Source: Phaeodactylibacter luteus (lineage in GTDB: Bacteria > Bacteroidota > Bacteroidia > Chitinophagales > Saprospiraceae). From it: a stretch of DNA of 64,000 nucleotides. Location of the stretch: the NCBI RefSeq assembly GCF_007993045.1, contig NZ_VOOR01000014.1, positions 1 to 64,000 of the forward strand, written 5' to 3'. The notes beneath the pieces are model-generated. The model searched no databases. It was not told the DNA's origin and saw only the letters and a program-made list of their open reading frames with translations. A program made the translations under genes and the position numbers. This document shows, piece by piece, positions 50,384 through 59,654 of this stretch (position 1 is its first letter; every line of letters begins with the position of its first letter).

Positions 50384-51667
50384 TCAGGATTGGCTTCGGA
50401 AGTGCTCAAATATCCGCTCTATGAGGCGCTTGTCTTGAAGGATAATGCGGGCCTCCCCTTTCATTTCCTGTGAGGCATCAATCTCCCGCCCAAACTCTGT
50501 GACCAGCCCTTTGGGGAAACTGACGGTTATGGAAACCTGATTATTGATAGGGACCTGGCTTTTGGAAGCCACCCGCCCGATGACCGCCCCAAACTCCAAG
50601 GATGGGTAACTAGAAAAACGGACGACGACCTCCTGCCCTTCCTCCACCGGGCTTGCAATGGCAACAGGGAGCCAGATCGTCCCTTTTGCCTTCTCCTGCT
50701 TATTGGGCACCACCACTCCGATCTCCCAGCCTTCCTCAACAAATTGCTGCTCTGTTATCTTTTCCAGGTACAAGGAGACGATGCCATCCACCGGGGCAGT
50801 GATGACGTACCTAAAGAACCAATCTTCCACCGCCCGCTGCAGTTCGGCGAAGCTTTCGCGTATGGAGACGCTCGCTTGTTTCTTCCCCTCGAGAGAGCCC
50901 GCTTTCACCCCGTCCATTTCGGCCCGGATGCGCTCCATCTCCAGCTCGCGGTTCTTGATGGAAGACTCAATGCTCTCCCGCATGCGCTTCAGTGCCAGCA
51001 GATCCTCCCGGGTTTTGGCCACCCGCCCCTGAGCCAAGAGGTTTTCCTGGCTAAGTCCTTCTTCCCGCTGCAAGCGGTTTTCCACCATCTCTACCTGACG
51101 GTCCAGGTTGTTGATGCGGCCCTTGTCCGATACGATGATCCTGCGGATCTTGCTCAGCTCACGGCTCAACTGATCCATGCTGAGCTTATCGTAAGGGTTG
51201 GACTCGTATTGCTGCAAGGTTTTTTGTTTCCGGTAGAAGTCGAACAGGGTTTCTTTCAAGCCGCCGAGCATCAGGCTTTCGGGCACTTGAAAGGCCAATA
51301 AGGCAGAATCAGAAGGCGTGCCAAGGGAGAGCATCGCGCTTTCCAGGCTGAGCACATCTTCAAAACGAGCATTGCTCTTGAGGACGACGATGATGTCATC
51401 GGCCTCTACCTCCGACTCATTTTCGACCAAGATAGAGGCTACCCTGCCACTGCTGTTCGTCACCAGCCGCTTGGGCGGGTCGGTGCTCGTGACAGAAATA
51501 CCGGCCTCCACCATGACCGGGTACTCAATAAAGTAGCTGAGGTACCCCAATACCAAGATGACCAGAAAGGCAAGCAAGGTGCCATATTGCACCATCCAGC
51601 TTGGGGGCGTCCCCAAGACTTCCTGTACTTCTTCGCTTCTAATTTCGAGGTCTTCGTGCTCTTGCAT
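50384..51667 (-). CDS. HlyD-family membrane fusion protein of a peptide exporter
   Basis: 427 residues. A cytoplasmic N-terminus, one TM helix (about 28-52), a biotinyl-lipoyl-like half (SSGRVASILVENESEVEADD), a long coiled-coil hairpin (about 130-290) and a beta-barrel C-terminal part (APVDGIVSLYL) are present. It is the periplasmic adaptor for the ABC exporter encoded 120 bp upstream on the same strand. Adaptors of this type in Bacteroidota are paired with C39-peptidase transporters for bacteriocin-like or other leader peptides. An outer-membrane partner is not encoded here. Confidence 0.9.
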   Translation of the reverse strand: MQEHEDLEIRSEEVQEVLGTPPSWMVQYGTLLAFLVILVLGYLSYFIEYPVMVEAGISVTSTDPPKRLVTNSSGRVASILVENESEVEADDIIVVLKSNARFEDVLSLESAMLSLGTPSDSALLAFQVPESLMLGGLKETLFDFYRKQKTLQQYESNPYDKLSMDQLSRELSKIRRIIVSDKGRINNLDRQVEMVENRLQREEGLSQENLLAQGRVAKTREDLLALKRMRESIESSIKNRELEMERIRAEMDGVKAGSLEGKKQASVSIRESFAELQRAVEDWFFRYVITAPVDGIVSLYLEKITEQQFVEEGWEIGVVVPNKQEKAKGTIWLPVAIASPVEEGQEVVVRFSSYPSLEFGAVIGRVASKSQVPINNQVSITVSFPKGLVTEFGREIDASQEMKGEARIILQDKRLIERIFEHFRSQS

Positions 51668-51787
51668 GAGCTAATTTTAGTATCCGAAAAAAGGCTAGCG
51701 CAAATAGAACGAAACCACCTGCCCGCTTTTTGCCCTGAAGCGCCTGCTTAGGCAACACTTTCAGCTTCCAAGGCCAGGCTCCGACTG

Positions 51788-53977
51788 CTAACCGCCCAAT
51801 TCCAACTGATTGCGGACCAACTGATAGTAGGCCCCACGCTGATAAGTCAGCTCTTCATGCGTGCCCTGTTCTACGATCTCGCCCCCTTCGAGCACAATGA
51901 TATTGTCCGCGTTCATAACGGTGCTCAGCCGGTGGGCGACTATGACCACGGTACGCCCACGGAAATAATCTTCCAGGTTTTCCATGATCAACATTTCATT
52001 GTAAGCATCAAGTGCGGTGGTCGCCTCATCGAAGAAAATATACTCGGGGTCTTTGTACACCGCCCGTGCGATGAGCAGCCGCTGCCGCTGCCCTTGGCTG
52101 AGCCCCAAACCTTCCTGCCCGATCTTGGTGTTGTAACCTAGGGGCAAAGTCTCTATAAAATTCTGAATATTGGCCACTTTGACCGCATTGAGCAGCTTTT
52201 TCTTGTCGATCACCTCGTCGCCAAGGGCTATGTTCCTGGCGATAGAATCAAAGAAAATGTAACCGTCCTGCATCACCACCCCACACTTCGCCCGCCATAA
52301 ACGATTGTTGATGTTGCCCAGGTTGATGTCGCCCAATCGGACTATCCCCTCTGAGGGCTTGTAGATATTCAAGAGCAGTTTGAGTATAGTGGTCTTGCCG
52401 CTGCCACTTGTGCCAACGATCGCGGTCGTCTGCCCTTTTGGGATATGCAGGTCTACATTGCGGAGGACAGTGGGGGAATGCGGGCCATTGTACTGAAAGC
52501 TGACCTGTTCCAGCGACAAGTCGCCAGATTCTGGCAGTATGGTAATTTCTTTGGCCAGGTGCTCCTCGTTATCCTGAATGTGGATTTCGTTCATCCGCTC
52601 CAAGCTGATTTTAGCTTCCTGCATGCTCCGCAGGAACTCGAACAGCTGATTGAGGGGGGCATTGAGCTGCCCGATGATGTACTGAACAGCCAGCAACATG
52701 CCCAATGACATGGTATTTTCGATTACAGCGCTGGCCACCACAAAAGTGATGAGCAGATTTTTGGTCTCACTGAAAAAAGCAGCACCCGTGCGCTGTACCT
52801 GCCCGATGCGCATAGCGCTTATCCCGGTCCGGAACAACCGGGCTTGTATGCGCTCCCAGGCCCATCGCTTCTGCCGTTCTGCATTGTGCAGCTTGATAGC
52901 CTGCATGCCATTGATGAGCTCTATCAAATTGCTCTGGTTCTCAGCAGACTGGTCAAAACGCTTATAATCCAGCTCCCGGCGCAGGTACTGGAAAAAGAAA
53001 ATCCAGGAGACCTGAAAAATGGTGCCCACTAAAAAAATAAGGAACACAACCTTGTTCCAAGCTAAGAGCAGCCCGCCAAAGGCCAGGATATTGATAAAGG
53101 AGAACAGGGACATGAGGGTTGTGGAGGTCAAAAACCGCTGTACGCGCTCGTGGTCAGCGATGCGCTGCATCAGGTCACCTGTGATTTTGGAGTCAAAAAA
53201 CCGGATGGGGAGCTTGGTCAGCTTGATCAAGAAGTCGGAAATGAGGCTGATGTTCACCCGGGCTGTAACGTGCAGCAATATCCAACTGCGGAACTGTTCT
53301 ACCCCAAGCATAGTAGCAAAGAGGAAAAACTGTGACAACAGGATGAGTTTGATGAAATCCAGGTCGTAGTTCTCGATGCCAACATCCACCACAGAGCGGA
53401 TGATGAAAGGGAAAGTCAGCTGTAGCAGGCTGCCGAGCAGTACCCCCACCAAAAGCTGAATGAGCAAAGACCGGTAACGTTTGAAATACGACCAGACATA
53501 GCCGAAGCCCGATTTATTGACGGCTTCCCCTTCCCGGGCAAAAAATTCAGGCGTAGGCTCTAGGAGCAGCAGTACACCGGCAGGCTCCCCTTCTTCAATA
53601 TCACTGCCCCATTGCTCGATGAACTCTTCGCGTGTCAGCTTGAACTTCCCTGCGGCAGGGTCAGCGATCCAGACTTTGCGGTCCGTTACTTTATAAACGA
53701 CTACGAAGTGCTCCTGACGCCAGTGCGCAATACAGGGTACAGGGATGTCTTTGGCAAGCCTTTCGTAATTGGTCTTGACGGCCAGGGACTGCAGCCCGAT
53801 CTGCTCCGCTGCATCGCTAATGCCAAGCAGGGTCACTCCTTGCTTGCCCATATAGGTGAGCTCGCGCAAGTAATCCAAAGAGTAGTACCGCCCAAAATGA
53901 CGAGAGACCATCTTAAGGCAAGTTGCCCCGCAGTCCATCGCATCATGTTGCTGGTAAAATGGAAATCTCCCCGCCAT
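51788..53977 (-). CDS. Peptidase domain-containing ABC transporter (PCAT, C39 peptidase)
   Basis: 729 residues. The N-terminal C39 cysteine peptidase domain (1-140) has QQHDAMDCGATCL, AHWRQEHFVVVYK and ADP, so the Cys-His-Asp catalytic set is intact. An exporter TM domain (about 160-440) and a nucleotide-binding domain (about 475-720) follow, with Walker A GTSGSGKTT, signature LSQGQRQR and Walker B FFDEATTALD. It cleaves a double-glycine leader and exports the peptide. No precursor was found nearby, so the cargo is unknown. The start is the ATG at 53977 (MAGRFPFYQ); an in-frame TTG at 54007 would add 10 residues. Confidence 0.92.
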   Translation of the reverse strand: MAGRFPFYQQHDAMDCGATCLKMVSRHFGRYYSLDYLRELTYMGKQGVTLLGISDAAEQIGLQSLAVKTNYERLAKDIPVPCIAHWRQEHFVVVYKVTDRKVWIADPAAGKFKLTREEFIEQWGSDIEEGEPAGVLLLLEPTPEFFAREGEAVNKSGFGYVWSYFKRYRSLLIQLLVGVLLGSLLQLTFPFIIRSVVDVGIENYDLDFIKLILLSQFFLFATMLGVEQFRSWILLHVTARVNISLISDFLIKLTKLPIRFFDSKITGDLMQRIADHERVQRFLTSTTLMSLFSFINILAFGGLLLAWNKVVFLIFLVGTIFQVSWIFFFQYLRRELDYKRFDQSAENQSNLIELINGMQAIKLHNAERQKRWAWERIQARLFRTGISAMRIGQVQRTGAAFFSETKNLLITFVVASAVIENTMSLGMLLAVQYIIGQLNAPLNQLFEFLRSMQEAKISLERMNEIHIQDNEEHLAKEITILPESGDLSLEQVSFQYNGPHSPTVLRNVDLHIPKGQTTAIVGTSGSGKTTILKLLLNIYKPSEGIVRLGDINLGNINNRLWRAKCGVVMQDGYIFFDSIARNIALGDEVIDKKKLLNAVKVANIQNFIETLPLGYNTKIGQEGLGLSQGQRQRLLIARAVYKDPEYIFFDEATTALDAYNEMLIMENLEDYFRGRTVVIVAHRLSTVMNADNIIVLEGGEIVEQGTHEELTYQRGAYYQLVRNQLELGG

Positions 53978-54294
53978 GTGTTTAGCCTCAAGTGGTACGC
54001 TGAGCAAGCCCTTTGTCCTTCAGGGATATGCCCGAGCGGTTGAAATTTAGTCTTTGTGCATGCACGCGCTCCTTTACAGGGTAAGGCGGCAGATTGGTTG
54101 TTCAGGAATGGTGCGTTTCATCTTTGCACCACAAATGTTATTTAAATTACCGTAATATAAGGGCTTCCCCTCAATTTATCTGGCATTATAGCTCAATATT
54201 TCTGCGAAACCCGCGCAATTTGCAACAAATGTAACTGGATAAGTGATAATTTTGCCCTTCCGGGCTCCTCCGCTCATCGATTGAACCCATTTTT
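53978..54294. other. Divergent intergenic region
   Basis: 317 bp between the ABC exporter and the glycosyltransferase. A possible plus-strand promoter is TTG near 54098 with CATCTTTG about 18 bp later. A 24-nt stretch at 54023-54046 resembles the D-arm region of tRNA-Ser but does not fold as a tRNA. Confidence 0.4.
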
Positions 54295-55269
54295 ATGGCC
54301 GCTAAGATGTACAATAGTTTTGTATCCGTAGTTTGTGTATTGCAGCACCCCTGGGAGCTCCGCTTGCTCCCGGAGTACCTCCGCAATGTCCATCAGGCCC
54401 TTTCCGAGGCCTTCTCGGATTATGAGGTCATTCTGGTAGACAATCAGAGCCACCACGGGCAGCAAACAGCTGAAGTAGTGGCAGAAGCCCCTGATGAGGT
54501 CAGGCACAACGTTTACCTACTGACCCTCTCCCGCCCTACCAACCGCAACCACGCCATACTGGCCGGGCTCGACCGCAGCAATGGCGACTACACCGTCATC
54601 TTTGAATTCGACTTCTACCATAAACCTGAGCTGATCCTGCAGCTCTTTGAGGCCTCACGCTCGGAAGGGACCGACATTGTTTACTTAAGGGCAAGGGCAC
54701 GGCAGGCCGGGCTCTATTTCCGGCCGCTCTACCGGATTTTCTATGCCATACTCCGCCACTATTCGTCCCTCGAAGTAGACGGCCTGGCACATGATACCCG
54801 GATTATTTCCAGGCGGGCCCTCAACTCCCTGCTGCGCTTGCGGGAGAACCTCCGGTACATGAAGGCCATTTACTCTATCGTGGGGTACCGTACTTCTTGG
54901 ATTGAAACGGAGGAGCCCCTTCATGGCCGGGACGCAGAGCCTTTCGGCGAGCGTTTCCGTACCTCCCTCATTGCTATTACGTCTTTCACCACCTTCTTAA
55001 GGTCTTTGCTGTTGTGGATTTTCTTGGGCAGCCTGGTCTTCCTGTTTGGCGTGACCGCCAACGCCCTAAAGGTCAAATTTACCGGCGTAGACCTATTTGG
55101 TAATGCTGGGGAGCCTTTTTCCGGTTGGACCTTCCTTGTGGTCCTCATTGCCATCTTTTTTGCGACCACCTGCCTCAACCTTTACATTATGTCTATTTAC
55201 CTGTCCAACATTTACAATGAAATCAAGCAGCGCCCACTCTACATCATTGAATCCATACGAAGGTTTTAG
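54295..55269 (+). CDS. Family 2 glycosyltransferase with C-terminal membrane helices
   Basis: 324 residues. An N-terminal GT-A domain (about 1-225; SVVCVLQ, EVILVDNQS) precedes two TM helices (about 235-262 and 280-310), as in bactoprenol-glucosyltransferase/GtrB-like proteins. The usual DxD metal motif position reads EFDF (VIFEFDFYHKPELI), so Glu replaces the first Asp. It probably transfers sugar to a lipid carrier or surface polysaccharide. An ATG at 54307 is an alternative start. It converges with the hydrolase gene. Confidence 0.85.
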   Translation: MAAKMYNSFVSVVCVLQHPWELRLLPEYLRNVHQALSEAFSDYEVILVDNQSHHGQQTAEVVAEAPDEVRHNVYLLTLSRPTNRNHAILAGLDRSNGDYTVIFEFDFYHKPELILQLFEASRSEGTDIVYLRARARQAGLYFRPLYRIFYAILRHYSSLEVDGLAHDTRIISRRALNSLLRLRENLRYMKAIYSIVGYRTSWIETEEPLHGRDAEPFGERFRTSLIAITSFTTFLRSLLLWIFLGSLVFLFGVTANALKVKFTGVDLFGNAGEPFSGWTFLVVLIAIFFATTCLNLYIMSIYLSNIYNEIKQRPLYIIESIRRF

Positions 55270-55301
55270 TGCCTGCCGCACCAAGCAGGCATAGCTGGCG
55301 C

Positions 55302-56135
55302 TCATGCGGGCAGGCGCGCTTCCATCCATTGGAGGATATGCCCGAAGAGCTCCTCCTGCTGGGGTTCGTTGTGCATCTCGTGGTACAGCCCGGGGAAAGC
55401 CTTGAACTGCGTATCCCCCTTTAATTGGGAAGCAAGCTGCTCTGTGGCCTTAGGCGAAGTAATGCGGTCGTCAGCCCCGTGTAGCAACAGTAAAGGGGCA
55501 GGAAACCCACCGCGCTGCTGCAGGAGCCACTCCCCTTCCTCCATCATGCCGATGGCCACGCCTGCCGTCACCCGGTCGTGTACAAGGGGGTCTGCCCGGT
55601 AAGCGTCCACCACTGCTTTATCGTGCGACAAATCGCTGGCATCGAGCCCGTTGGGCTGTGAAAACCCCGGGTAAACCCTCCGCATCAGCCTGCCTAGTGC
55701 CAGCAGTAGGGCCGGGGGCTGAAAGGCAAGGCGGATCCAAGGGGAGGTAGCAATGATACCTGCTACCTCAGGCTTCCTGCGCAGTGCGTAGGACAGGACC
55801 AGCCCTCCGCCCTGACTGTGCCCGTACAAGAAAATCGGCAGGCCTGGATAGCGCGCAGCCACTTCCGTCAGCAATTGCGCAATCTCGTCCATCAGAAGCC
55901 CTACATCGGGGCTATGCCCTCTTTTTCCGCCAGAGGCTCCATGCCCTCGCCGGTCATAAGCTACTACGGATATCCCGCGCTTGTTGAACCACGCTGCCAA
56001 GTGCCCATACCTGCCGGCGTGCTCCCCAAGCCCGTGTGCCAGGGCGATGACTGCCCGGGGCGCTTCGGCGGCCCAACTGATGCCCTTGATCTCAATTTGG
56101 TCGGGTGTTAACCACTGAAAGTGCTTTGTATTCAT
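55302..56135 (-). CDS. Alpha/beta hydrolase, monoacylglycerol lipase-like
   Basis: 277 residues. HALAHGLGEHAGRYG oxyanion region, nucleophile in GHSQGG (Ser about 114), acid in GADDRITSP and catalytic His in GLYHEMHNEP, together with the YDRRGHGAS motif. It matches the serine aminopeptidase S33/MGL group (lysophospholipase PldB-like). No signal peptide is present, so it is cytosolic. The substrate is probably a monoacylglycerol or lysolipid. It follows the SPOR-like gene by 9 bp and is presumably in one operon with it. Confidence 0.9.
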   Translation of the reverse strand: MNTKHFQWLTPDQIEIKGISWAAEAPRAVIALAHGLGEHAGRYGHLAAWFNKRGISVVAYDRRGHGASGGKRGHSPDVGLLMDEIAQLLTEVAARYPGLPIFLYGHSQGGGLVLSYALRRKPEVAGIIATSPWIRLAFQPPALLLALGRLMRRVYPGFSQPNGLDASDLSHDKAVVDAYRADPLVHDRVTAGVAIGMMEEGEWLLQQRGGFPAPLLLLHGADDRITSPKATEQLASQLKGDTQFKAFPGLYHEMHNEPQQEELFGHILQWMEARLPA

Positions 56136-56144
56136 AATTGCTGC

Positions 56145-56657
56145 TTATGGACGCCCCGCCCGGGCCCCGTTCTCGTATTTGATGACCTCCCCTTCCGGAT
56201 AGGCCGCCTGAAGAAATTGTTTGAAAAATGACAGTGCGTCCGCTCGTTCGGCAAAACGGCCCAGTGTATAAGCCCATTCGCCCCCGGGCAGCTTCTCTTC
56301 CACGACTTGCCCGTGCTGTGCAAAAAGGGAGTGCCCGGCAGGCAGCTGCCGCCCGATGCGCAACACCTGTATCCGGTAGCCCGTGAAGCCATTGGGGAGG
56401 CCTTGGGCGCCAAAGGCAGTGCTATCCACCCGAACCGGCCTGACAGGAATGACCCTAGCCTTCGGAGGCTTCGGGGCGGCAGGCCGTGAAGGTGCTATCT
56501 CTTCCTCCTCCCCAAACCCCTGATCGCCAAGCGGCAGGGTGTCCAGATAAAGCAGGCGCATGGGTGCGCTGTGGGCAGTAGAGCCCGGCTGGAACAACAA
56601 GGGCGCACCTATTGTTAGAATGCCCAAGTACAAAACTATCTTGCTCATGATCCTCAA
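56145..56657 (-). CDS. Exported protein with SPOR-like C-terminal domain
   Basis: 170 residues (167 from an ATG at 56648). The N-terminal signal peptide is followed by a Glu/Pro/Ala-rich linker (about 50-75) and a C-terminal domain (about 90-165; GYRIQVLRIGRQLPAGHSLF, EWAYTLGRFAERADALSFFKQ). The domain has the SPOR layout that binds denuded peptidoglycan at division sites. It shares an operon with the downstream lipase-like gene; a functional link is not evident. Divergent from fmt. Confidence 0.7.
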   Translation of the reverse strand: MRIMSKIVLYLGILTIGAPLLFQPGSTAHSAPMRLLYLDTLPLGDQGFGEEEEIAPSRPAAPKPPKARVIPVRPVRVDSTAFGAQGLPNGFTGYRIQVLRIGRQLPAGHSLFAQHGQVVEEKLPGGEWAYTLGRFAERADALSFFKQFLQAAYPEGEVIKYENGARAGRP

Positions 56658-56781
56658 TTTGCCAGGCTGAAAAATCGGATGTTCTGGCCCCCCATTTTTT
56701 CAAGTCCTGTTGTTTTCCGGTAACTTACCGGGCAATTTAAGGGATTAGGCGCAAAAACCACGAACAACCAACTTAGCTTTT

Positions 56782-57699
56782 ATGAGTCTACGCATTGTAT
56801 TTATGGGTACTCCAGATTTCGCAGTGCCTGCTTTGGACATCTTATTGCAAAACGGCTATGATATAGTGGGCGTAGTGACCGCCACGGACAAACTGGGGGG
56901 CAGAGGCAAAAAACAACTGCTGCAGCCGCCCGTGAAAAAGTATGCTCTAGAAAAAGGGCTGAAGGTGCTGCAGCCTTCCAACCTGAAAAGCCCTGATTTC
57001 ATTGAGGCCCTCCGTGCCCTGAAAGCCGACCTGCAGGTCGTAGTCGCTTTCCGGATGCTGCCTGAAGCCGTTTGGGATATGCCGCCCAAGGGCACGTTCA
57101 ACCTACATGGCTCCCTATTGCCCCGCTACCGGGGCGCAGCCCCTATCAACTGGGCCGTCATCAACGGGGATACAGAAACGGGCGTGACTACTTTTTTCAT
57201 CAAGCATGAAATTGATACCGGCGATGTCCTTTTCCAAGCCCGCATGCCCATTGGGCCCGATGAAACTGCAGGCGAAGTGCACGACCGCATGATGCACCTC
57301 GGAGCCTCCCTTGTGCTCAAAACCGTAAAAGCTATAGAAACGGGCGATTATCAGTTGGCTAAACAGGATGGCGCACAGGCCACAATGGCCCCCAAAATTT
57401 TTAAAGCAACCTGCGAAATCGACTTTAGCCTTACCACGAAGGAAGTACATGATTTTGTGCGAGGGCTCAGCCCTTTCCCTGCTGCGTGGACTACTTTAGA
57501 TGGCAAAACCCTTAAAGTCATGCGGGGCAGGCCGGAAGCCGCTGCGCATCAGCTTGCCCCAGGCACATTTGAGTCCGACAATCAGGCCTTCATCCGCATA
57601 GCCGCTAAAGATGGGTATTACTACCTCGATGAGCTTCAGCTGTCGGGGCGCAAGCGCATGAACGTCCGCGACTTTCTAAACGGTTACCAGTTCGGCTAA
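56782..57699 (+). CDS. fmt: Methionyl-tRNA formyltransferase
   Basis: 305 residues. N-terminal formyltransferase domain (MGTPDFAVPALDIL, FNLHGSLLPRYRGAAPINWA, ETGVTTFFIKHEIDTGDVL) with the conserved Asn-His-Asp set, and a C-terminal OB-like domain (about 205-300). It formylates Met-tRNA(fMet) using 10-formyl-THF. The ATG at 56782 is directly before the conserved start. Repeat copy A9 begins 32 bp after the stop. Confidence 0.96.
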   Translation: MSLRIVFMGTPDFAVPALDILLQNGYDIVGVVTATDKLGGRGKKQLLQPPVKKYALEKGLKVLQPSNLKSPDFIEALRALKADLQVVVAFRMLPEAVWDMPPKGTFNLHGSLLPRYRGAAPINWAVINGDTETGVTTFFIKHEIDTGDVLFQARMPIGPDETAGEVHDRMMHLGASLVLKTVKAIETGDYQLAKQDGAQATMAPKIFKATCEIDFSLTTKEVHDFVRGLSPFPAAWTTLDGKTLKVMRGRPEAAAHQLAPGTFESDNQAFIRIAAKDGYYYLDELQLSGRKRMNVRDFLNGYQFG

Positions 57700-57731
57700 C
57701 GGGCTGAACTTGGCTTTATAACTGCAGCATG

Positions 57732-57833
57732 TTGCTGGCCTAGCGCTGCGCAGGGGGGATACGCCCGCTAGGGCCGAGCGAAGAGCGAGCCCCGAAGCAT
57801 AGCGGCACCTGCCTTACGGCAGGGGCAGGCCCC
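57732..57833 (-). repeat. Family A dispersed repeat, copy 9
   Basis: Reverse orientation: TGGCCTAGCGCTGCGCAGG start, CCGAGCGAAGAGCGAGCCCC in the middle, and GGCAGGGGCAGGCCCC end with a CCTGCC/GGCAGG palindrome. Confidence 0.88.
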
Positions 57834-57899
57834 AAAGCCACTGGGTTAAATCGCTGCACAGACGAGGGCTTGCAGGGCAAAAAATCTGGGCTAGCCGCA

Positions 57900-57940
57900 C
57901 TAGTGCCTCAAGCCATAAATCCTTGACACCTCAAGTTTAA
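57900..57940. repeat. Family C terminus, solo end
   Basis: 57900-57922 is an exact 23-bp inverted copy of 143-165, and similarity to positions 1-37 continues to about 57940. No opposite end was seen nearby. It lies between repeat A9 and the start codon of ggt, so it forms most of the ggt leader. Confidence 0.7.
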
Positions 57941-57953
57941 ATTTTGGACAAGT

Positions 57954-59654
57954 ATGAAACGACAATGCATTTTTCTGCTCTTGTTTTTTTCCATTACCAT
58001 GGCACCGCTGCAAGCTCAGGACCGGGTCACCGGCAGGGCTTTTGCCACGCGTTCGGAGGTCATTGCACAGAACGGGATGGCCTGTACTTCACACCCTTTG
58101 GCCACGCAAGTTGCGCTAGACATCCTCAAAGCTGGGGGCAGTGCGATCGATGCTGCTATCGCCGCCAACGCTACCCTCGGCCTGATGGAGCCCACGGGTT
58201 GTGGGGTTGGAGGAGACTTGTTCGCCATCGTTTGGGATGCCGGAAGCGGGCAGCTTTACGGGCTCAATGGCAGTGGGCGGTCGCCCAAGTCGCTCACCCT
58301 TGATTATTTCAAAAAGGAAGGGATGGATAAAATACCAGCCCTTGGCCCTTTGCCCGTCAGCGTGCCCGGCGCAGTTGATGGCTGGTTTGAGCTGCACGGG
58401 AAATTCGGGAAGCTGCCGATGAAGGAAGTGCTGCAGCCGGCCATAGCTTATGCAGAGCAGGGCTTCCCCGTAACGGAGCTGATCGCTTATTATTTGGGGC
58501 GCTCGGTACCCTACTATATACGTCAGGGCTTCCCCAATGTGGCAGAGACGTACACTATTGATGGGGCCAACCCGCCACAAAAAGGGGATATATTCAAAAA
58601 CCCAGCGCTGGCCAATACCTACAAAGCCCTAGCTGCTGGCGGGCGGGACGCATTTTACAAGGGAGAAATTGCCCGGGTGATCGCTGATTTCATTCAGGAG
58701 CAGGGAGGCTTCCTTTCTTATGACGACCTGGCGGCACACCGGTCGGAGTGGGTAGAGCCGGTTTCGGTCAATTACCGGGGCTATGATGTATGGGAGCTTC
58801 CGCCGAATGGCCAGGGCATTGCCGCACTGCAGCTGCTCAACCTGCTCGAAGGGTATGACCTCAAAAGCATGGGCTTTGGCAGCCCGGAATACATCCACCA
58901 CTTTGTGGAAGCGAAGAAAGTGGCCTTCGAGGACCGTGCACGGTACTACGCAGATATGGACTTCTACGACGTGCCGCTTGACACCCTGTTGTCAAAGGAG
59001 TATGCGGCAGCCCGCAGGGCGCTCATCAATCCCAACTACGCAGGCCGCTACAGCGCCGGGGAAATCAGTGCTGGCGAGACCATCTACCTGACCGTGGCCG
59101 ATCAGTTTGGCAATATGATCTCCCTGATACAGAGCAACTACCGGGGCATGGGCTCTGGCATGGTGCCGCCCGGGCTTGGGTTTATGCTGCAAGACCGCGG
59201 AGAGCTGTTTTCCCTTCAGGAAGGGCAGGCTAACACCTATGAGCCGGGCAAACGCCCCTTCCATACCATCATCCCTGCTTTTGTGACCAAAGATGGCAAG
59301 CCGTTCCTAAGCTTCGGGGTGATGGGCGGCGACTTTCAGCCACAGGGGCATGCACAGATCATTATCAATATGATCGACTTTGGAATGAGCCTGCAGGAAG
59401 CCGGGGATGCACCGCGGATCGACCACAGCGGCGGTTCCTCGCCTACCGGGCAGACAGATGAAAGCCGGGGCGAAGTACACCTTGAGAGCGGCCTGCCTTA
59501 TGAAACCATCAGGCAATTGATGAGGATGGGGCATCAAGTTGGCTTTGCCAATGGCATTTACGGTGGTTACCAGGCTATCCTGTACGATGCTGAAAAGAAA
59601 GTGTACTACGGTGCGTCCGAATCGAGGAAGGATGGGCACGCTGCGGGGTATTAA
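57954..59654 (+). CDS. ggt: Gamma-glutamyltransferase (YwrD-like)
   Basis: 566 residues. A signal peptide (ending PLQAQ) is followed by GGSAIDAAIAANATLGLMEP and GGDLFAIVWDA, and the large subunit continues to about residue 375. The autocatalytic nucleophile is predicted as Thr376 in AGETIYLTVADQ, aligned seven residues before the Asp; the second Thr of the E. coli TTH motif is Ile here, a pattern of the YwrD-type subgroup. The small subunit has FGNMISLIQSNYRGMGSGMV and GGDFQPQGHAQ. It probably hydrolyses glutathione or gamma-glutamyl peptides in the periplasm. Its leader is built from a family C terminus. Confidence 0.92.
   Translation: MKRQCIFLLLFFSITMAPLQAQDRVTGRAFATRSEVIAQNGMACTSHPLATQVALDILKAGGSAIDAAIAANATLGLMEPTGCGVGGDLFAIVWDAGSGQLYGLNGSGRSPKSLTLDYFKKEGMDKIPALGPLPVSVPGAVDGWFELHGKFGKLPMKEVLQPAIAYAEQGFPVTELIAYYLGRSVPYYIRQGFPNVAETYTIDGANPPQKGDIFKNPALANTYKALAAGGRDAFYKGEIARVIADFIQEQGGFLSYDDLAAHRSEWVEPVSVNYRGYDVWELPPNGQGIAALQLLNLLEGYDLKSMGFGSPEYIHHFVEAKKVAFEDRARYYADMDFYDVPLDTLLSKEYAAARRALINPNYAGRYSAGEISAGETIYLTVADQFGNMISLIQSNYRGMGSGMVPPGLGFMLQDRGELFSLQEGQANTYEPGKRPFHTIIPAFVTKDGKPFLSFGVMGGDFQPQGHAQIIINMIDFGMSLQEAGDAPRIDHSGGSSPTGQTDESRGEVHLESGLPYETIRQLMRMGHQVGFANGIYGGYQAILYDAEKKVYYGASESRKDGHAAGY

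Noticed and set aside
54023-54046. tRNA-Ser-like stretch (ATGCCCGAGCGGTTGAAA)
   Set aside because: It matches the D-arm region only; no anticodon stem, T-arm or acceptor complement follows, so it is not a tRNA and is probably chance or a small fragment.
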